This document shows, piece by piece, positions 12,362 to 15,776 of a stretch of DNA of 15,776 nt. The DNA is from Candidatus Paceibacterota bacterium. GTDB taxonomy: Bacteria; Patescibacteriota; Minisyncoccia; Phycocordibacterales; CAINVO01. The stretch lies in NCBI GenBank assembly GCA_028714275.1, contig JAQTMP010000015.1:1-15776 (forward strand), in the 5' to 3' direction. Every line of letters begins with the position of its first letter. Position 1 is the stretch's first letter. The notes below the pieces were generated by a model. That model saw nothing but the letters and a program-made list of their open reading frames with translations, was not told the origin of the DNA and searched no databases. The position numbers and the translations under genes were made by a program.

Positions 12362-13402
12362 CCCCGCCTCGATGACGTGCTCTACTAGTGCGTGGGTGTA
12401 CCCCACTTCGTTGTCATACCAAGCGAGAACTTTGACTAGATTGCCGTCAACGACTCGGGTGAGACCAAGGTCGGCAATCGAAGCGAAAGCCGACCCCACA
12501 ATATCAGATGACACGAGAGGCTCATCTGTGACCGAAAAGACTTTCTGCCAGCGAGGATCGGCTGCGGCTTTTTTCAAAATAGTATTTACTTCTTCGGCCG
12601 TTGTCGCCCGTTTAGCTATAAAAGTAACATCCACAATAGAGCCGGCAATCACCGGTACACGTAAAGAGATGCCATCGAACTTTCCAGCAAGCTGAGGCAG
12701 TGCGAGAGTGACGGCTATGGCCGCCCCGGTCGAAGTGGGCACTATATTATGGGCCGCCGCGCGACCCTCCTTCCAATCTTTTTTAGCCGGACCATCCACT
12801 ATAGACTGCGAAGCGGTGTATCCATGTGTAGTATTGAGCAAAGCTTTTTCAATCCCAATCGCTTCATCGAGAATAGCCATCAGAGGACTGGCGGCGTTGG
12901 TGGTACACGAAGCATTTGAAGTGACCGGGCTATCTTTGAATTTTTCATCATTGATACCCATCAAGATAGTAGCGGCCTGAGGAGCGCCAGCAGCGTCTTT
13001 GGACGGAGCACTAATGACCACTCTCTTGGCACCCGCCGTGATATGCGCCTGGGATTTTTCGCGACTAGTAAAGAGACCGGTTGACTCCACTACCACGTCT
13101 ACTCCCAAATCTTTCCATGGCAAGGCGGCTGGATCTTTTTCGCTCAAATATTTTGTTTCCTTGCCGTTGATGATCAAGTTTTTTTGGCCTTCCGCCTTAC
13201 CCTCTCCTTTATCTTCACCCACTCTGACATCGAGGCCACTCGGGCCATAGGCACTGTCATATTTAAGAAGATAGGCAATGTTACCAATATCGGCAAGATC
13301 GTTGATGGCCACTATCTCTAAATCATCCCGCTTTGAGGCAAGCTTGTAAAAAGCCCGGCCGATGCGGCCCGCTCCATTGATGGCTACTTTTATTTTTTTC
13401 AT
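12350..13402 (-). CDS. gap: Glyceraldehyde-3-phosphate dehydrogenase (type I)
   Basis: GAPDH oxidises glyceraldehyde-3-P to 1,3-bisphosphoglycerate with NAD in lower glycolysis. The 350-residue protein starts with the Rossmann motif VAINGAGRIGR (6-16). D35 in AIND favours NAD over NADP. The catalytic SNASCTTN has C166, and its partner is H193 in THGYTASQ. AAAHNIVPTSTGAA and the C-terminal WYDNEVGYTHALVEHV are also present. A charged Lys/Gly/Glu insert (about 62-74) lies in the N-terminal domain. The ATG at 13402 lies 6 nt after a TAGAAT box, so the mRNA is probably leaderless; the GGGGG next to it does not resemble a Shine-Dalgarno core. The pgk gene, a frequent gap neighbour, is not adjacent. 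Confidence 0.97.
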   Translation of the reverse strand: MKKIKVAINGAGRIGRAFYKLASKRDDLEIVAINDLADIGNIAYLLKYDSAYGPSGLDVRVGEDKGEGKAEGQKNLIINGKETKYLSEKDPAALPWKDLGVDVVVESTGLFTSREKSQAHITAGAKRVVISAPSKDAAGAPQAATILMGINDEKFKDSPVTSNASCTTNAASPLMAILDEAIGIEKALLNTTHGYTASQSIVDGPAKKDWKEGRAAAHNIVPTSTGAAIAVTLALPQLAGKFDGISLRVPVIAGSIVDVTFIAKRATTAEEVNTILKKAAADPRWQKVFSVTDEPLVSSDIVGSAFASIADLGLTRVVDGNLVKVLAWYDNEVGYTHALVEHVIEAGSNL

Positions 13403-13408
13403 TCCCCC

Positions 13409-13437
13409 ATTCTACCCTACAACATCTTGTTCGCCAA
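13409..13437 (-). promoter_or_regulatory. Leaderless promoter of gap
   Basis: TTGGCG (13437-13432), a 17-bp spacer and TAGAAT (13414-13409) end 6 nt before the ATG at 13402. The -35 box lies in the last codons of the upstream gene. Confidence 0.7.
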
Positions 13438-13812
13438 CAAACTCATCAGTTTGACGGTATTGTCCTGGGCAGACTTGGCATCCTTGCTTGCTACAAAGGC
13501 ATTCCAGAGCTTCAAGATATCAGCATCCTTAAGCTGCTGGACGTCGTTTTCGAGTTTTACTCGGTCAGCAAAGGCAATGGTGCCTTTGGTGTTTAGGACC
13601 ACATCAATGAATTCCTTGAGGAATCTGGAGACTTGGATGTGGGCAGCGACAGCCTGAGAATCAGCTTCAGCCTGAGCCTTGGCAATGGCCTGCTGCTTCA
13701 GGTTCTCATTGTATTGGATACTGAAGAAGATGTTACCTATGAGCAGGATGAACATCAGGACATTTGAAGCTAAACGTGTCTTGTCGAGGATACCGGTTGT
13801 AAATTTAAACAT
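13417..13812 (-). CDS. Small membrane-anchored helical protein, function unknown
   Basis: I do not recognise this 131-residue protein. One hydrophobic helix lies at about 14-33 (LASNVLMFILLIGNIFFSI), followed by an Ala/Gln/Lys-rich helical stretch (about 36-60) that could form a coiled coil. A mixed helical region follows to the C-terminus. The short basic N-terminus suggests it stays inside and the bulk is outside, though a signal-anchor in the opposite sense is possible. Its stop is 40 bp downstream of the large surface protein in transcription order, with only AT-rich DNA between, so the two may share a transcript and a role at the cell surface. No Shine-Dalgarno sequence or clear promoter was found. 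Confidence 0.8.
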   Translation of the reverse strand: MFKFTTGILDKTRLASNVLMFILLIGNIFFSIQYNENLKQQAIAKAQAEADSQAVAAHIQVSRFLKEFIDVVLNTKGTIAFADRVKLENDVQQLKDADILKLWNAFVASKDAKSAQDNTVKLMSLLANKML

Positions 13813-13852
13813 AATAATTGGCTAAATGGATAATTTAATAATAATGGATTCT

Positions 13853-15776
13853 TTACTTTCTACCAAACCAACCTCCTACCAGGTTCCACAGCTTCTGCCA
13901 GAGGTTTGGTGGCTTGGCTGAAGAGGGGGTGGTGGAAGAGGTGGAGGTGGCGAGAGGTTTTAGGATGGTGATTTCGAGGGTGATGGGGGTGGAAGGAGAA
14001 GTGAGGTAGTAGGTGCCGGGGGTTGGGGGGGTGGAGAGGGAGAGGAGATATAGAGGAGGAGTCGATTTGGAAGTTGGATCTTGCGCAAAAATAAAGGTTT
14101 TTCCGCTGAAAGAAGCCGTCACTTTACCTGTTCCAATTGGAATGAGACTAATGTCAATCGGCGCATTGGTCTTGGCCGAGATAAAGATTTTTTGAATGAG
14201 TGAGTGAGCAGCGCTAGAAGTGAGGGTGGATGAAATTTTCTTGCCATTTAAAGAAACTGAGAATAGGCCTGGAGGAATTTTTGCTGAGTCCTGAGTAGGA
14301 ATAGCTACTGGAGAAAGATGCGCAGCCGCAAGGTCTTGAGAATATGAAATACCAAGATCTGCCAAAAATGTTTTGAGTTTCGAGGCTTTATTTAAGAAAG
14401 CCTGGATTGAATTGGAGAGTGGCTCAAAGAGAAACTTCGAAAGAGGTTCCTTGAAAGAGAAAGAGTTGGTGGAGGTGCCGCCAAAGACTGGGAGGGGTCT
14501 GAGATTCAAGGCATTTGGAAGATTGACATTCAAGAGATTGCTGCCATAAGAAAAAGGAGAGGTGAAGGTGACAGGATGAGTGACGCCTGGGACGTATTCG
14601 CCTGTACTGCCCCCACCTGATGGGGTGTTGGTTTCGACTGATGAGTTGGAAGGAGGAGAAGGAGGAGTGGAGTATGAATACACGGCTCCCGGGACCGCTG
14701 GTACGGCACAGCTACCCGCTCCAGATCCAGGATTGACAGAAGTGACGTAGCCTGTGGTATCGATTAGATTGATATTTCCCCCATTCCCTCCAGAGCCGCA
14801 GACCTGGGCGGCTCCTCCGTCCGCAACCATTGGAGTATTTGATACAATAGCTCTAGCACTGGTGGCATTGATAAAGCCCCCATCTCCTCCATCGCCTACT
14901 GGATCACCACCATTTACTTGAACAGGGCCAGTGACTGCATTTAAGAGATTGATGACTCCACCTTTTGATCCATCCCCTCCAATAGCCGTAGATGAACCTG
15001 TGACCGTAATGTTTTGAATACTGAAACCATAAGCTGGCTGCGAACCTAAGACGGCAGTGTAGGCTCCGTTACCAGAAAGATTGCCCGTGAGGGTGTGTCC
15101 GGCTCCATTTAGGGTACTACTGCTTACCGCAAAGAAGACATCGTTTGTGATATCCGAAGGCAAGGTGGTCGAGGCGAAGAGCACAATATTTTCACCGGTT
15201 GTCGGTGTGCGGCCGAGAGGAATAGCGAGTGTCGTATCCGTAAACCAGTTGGAGAGATTGTTCCAATCATTGTCTCCGGAAATATTGCTGAATGAATCGG
15301 AGTTTGGATACGAGTGGTACGTGACTGCCCCACCTGTGGTTCCTCCCAAAGGAGTAGCGGATGAATAATATATATCAGCTGTCCCAGTGACCGTGCCTGC
15401 GTTTGACGATGAGTCACTGAAGTAGGCATTGCCGACAACCGTGCCGGTGTTGGTGGATGAGGCATTGAAGAATGAGTTCCCTATCGTGTAGCCTGCATTT
15501 ACGCTTGTATCTTTGAACAACCACGAGGTGATTGGATTGCCCACGTGGTCTAGAATGCTTCCGGAGACATGGCTCGTGCCGAGAAAATTAGTCGAGCCGG
15601 AAAGAGTCACTTGGCCATAAGCTGAAGTGAAAGTGCCGAATGTCAGATCCCCATTTACTGTCGAAGCATTGAAGGAAGTACCGTTCAGCGTGGTATTGCC
15701 ATTGATGGTACCGGAGTTGATAGAGTCCCCGTTCAAAATGGCTGCACCGTTGACCACGCCGTGGTTCGTCGAAGTC
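13853..15776 (-). CDS. Large repetitive surface protein (5' end beyond the window)
   Basis: The frame stays open to the right edge without a stop, so the start and any signal peptide lie outside; at least 640 residues are visible. The N-terminal visible part is built of Asn/Thr/Gly/Ser-rich repeats of about 16 residues, for example NTTLNGTSFNASTVNG, NSFFNASSTNTGTVVG and NAYFSDSSSNAGTVTG, of the kind that form beta-solenoids. A glycine-rich section follows (GGDGSKGG, GDGGDGGF, GSGGNGGN). Then come a Pro/Ser/Thr linker, a more globular region, and a second Ser/Thr/Pro-rich stretch. The end is amphipathic and aromatic (NLWQKLWNLVGGWFGRK), perhaps for membrane association or sorting. There is no LPxTG motif. 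The composition fits a secreted adhesin-like protein; the ligand cannot be told. The coding strand is very C-rich near 13915-14060. Confidence 0.85.
   Translation of the reverse strand, partial: TSTNHGVVNGAAILNGDSINSGTINGNTTLNGTSFNASTVNGDLTFGTFTSAYGQVTLSGSTNFLGTSHVSGSILDHVGNPITSWLFKDTSVNAGYTIGNSFFNASSTNTGTVVGNAYFSDSSSNAGTVTGTADIYYSSATPLGGTTGGAVTYHSYPNSDSFSNISGDNDWNNLSNWFTDTTLAIPLGRTPTTGENIVLFASTTLPSDITNDVFFAVSSSTLNGAGHTLTGNLSGNGAYTAVLGSQPAYGFSIQNITVTGSSTAIGGDGSKGGVINLLNAVTGPVQVNGGDPVGDGGDGGFINATSARAIVSNTPMVADGGAAQVCGSGGNGGNINLIDTTGYVTSVNPGSGAGSCAVPAVPGAVYSYSTPPSPPSNSSVETNTPSGGGSTGEYVPGVTHPVTFTSPFSYGSNLLNVNLPNALNLRPLPVFGGTSTNSFSFKEPLSKFLFEPLSNSIQAFLNKASKLKTFLADLGISYSQDLAAAHLSPVAIPTQDSAKIPPGLFSVSLNGKKISSTLTSSAAHSLIQKIFISAKTNAPIDISLIPIGTGKVTASFSGKTFIFAQDPTSKSTPPLYLLSLSTPPTPGTYYLTSPSTPITLEITILKPLATSTSSTTPSSAKPPNLWQKLWNLVGGWFGRK
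14018..14040 (+). other. Potential G-quadruplex on the template strand of the surface-protein gene
   Basis: GGGGG, TT, GGGGGGG, TGGAGA and GGG satisfy a four-tract G3 pattern when the seven-G run is split in two. The stretch lies in a long purine-rich block (about 13915-14060) on the non-coding strand. In the mRNA this is C-rich, so any structure would form in DNA only. Confidence 0.45.

Noticed and set aside
1592..15776. UGA recoded as an amino acid (genetic code 25)
   Set aside because: All genes read through at full expected length with the standard code and no internal TGA, so avoidance of TGA stops is the most that can be claimed.
15328..15776. Tandem DNA repeats or CRISPR-like array in the surface-protein gene
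   Set aside because: The roughly 48-bp periodicity is visible in the protein but the DNA copies are diverged, in frame and without spacers.

Overview
The window most likely comes from a member of the Patescibacteria (Candidate Phyla Radiation), probably a Parcubacteria-like (Paceibacteria) lineage. The reasons are a divergent 16S rRNA 5' end that breaks broad bacterial primer and probe sites, compact single-gene transcription units, small housekeeping proteins, a stand-alone four-helix-bundle (S23/IVP) protein, and central metabolism reduced to lower glycolysis plus the non-oxidative pentose phosphate branch. The lineage is inferred from the sequence alone and was not checked against a database.

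Layout. Positions 1-339 hold the 5' part of a 16S rRNA gene read leftward, with a long leader and a near-consensus promoter at 542-569. A divergent promoter drives an unrecognised rightward gene (717-1370), which ends in a strong terminator. A perfect 27-bp inverted repeat (1467-1537) lies in the convergent gap. Leftward genes follow: prfA (RF1), rpmE (bL31), a secreted coiled-coil/lytic transglycosylase protein, rplY/ctc (bL25), a pilin paired with a small membrane protein, and class II fructose-bisphosphate aldolase. Two rightward genes (a PfkB-family kinase and an orphan) occupy 6855-8503 and meet a bidirectional terminator at 8533-8563. From 8570 to the right edge everything reads leftward: split transketolase (two subunits), an Rpe-like epimerase, RpiB, a four-helix-bundle protein, GAPDH, a small membrane-anchored protein, and a large repetitive surface protein cut by the window edge.

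How the genes work together. Aldolase, GAPDH, transketolase, Rpe-like epimerase and RpiB connect pentose phosphates with fructose-6-P and glyceraldehyde-3-P, and the PfkB kinase may feed sugar phosphates in. prfA, rpmE, rplY and rRNA are translation genes. The pilin pair, transglycosylase and large surface protein serve the cell envelope.

Three window-wide patterns stand out. First, no gene has a convincing Shine-Dalgarno sequence, and at eight starts a -10 box sits 6-8 nt before the ATG, which predicts leaderless mRNAs. These -10 boxes also reject several longer start choices. Second, none of the 18 genes ends in TGA (12 TAA, 6 TAG), and the only release factor seen is RF1. Third, two terminators are merged with the promoter of the next gene. 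No CRISPR array, tRNA gene, transposase or phage gene was seen.
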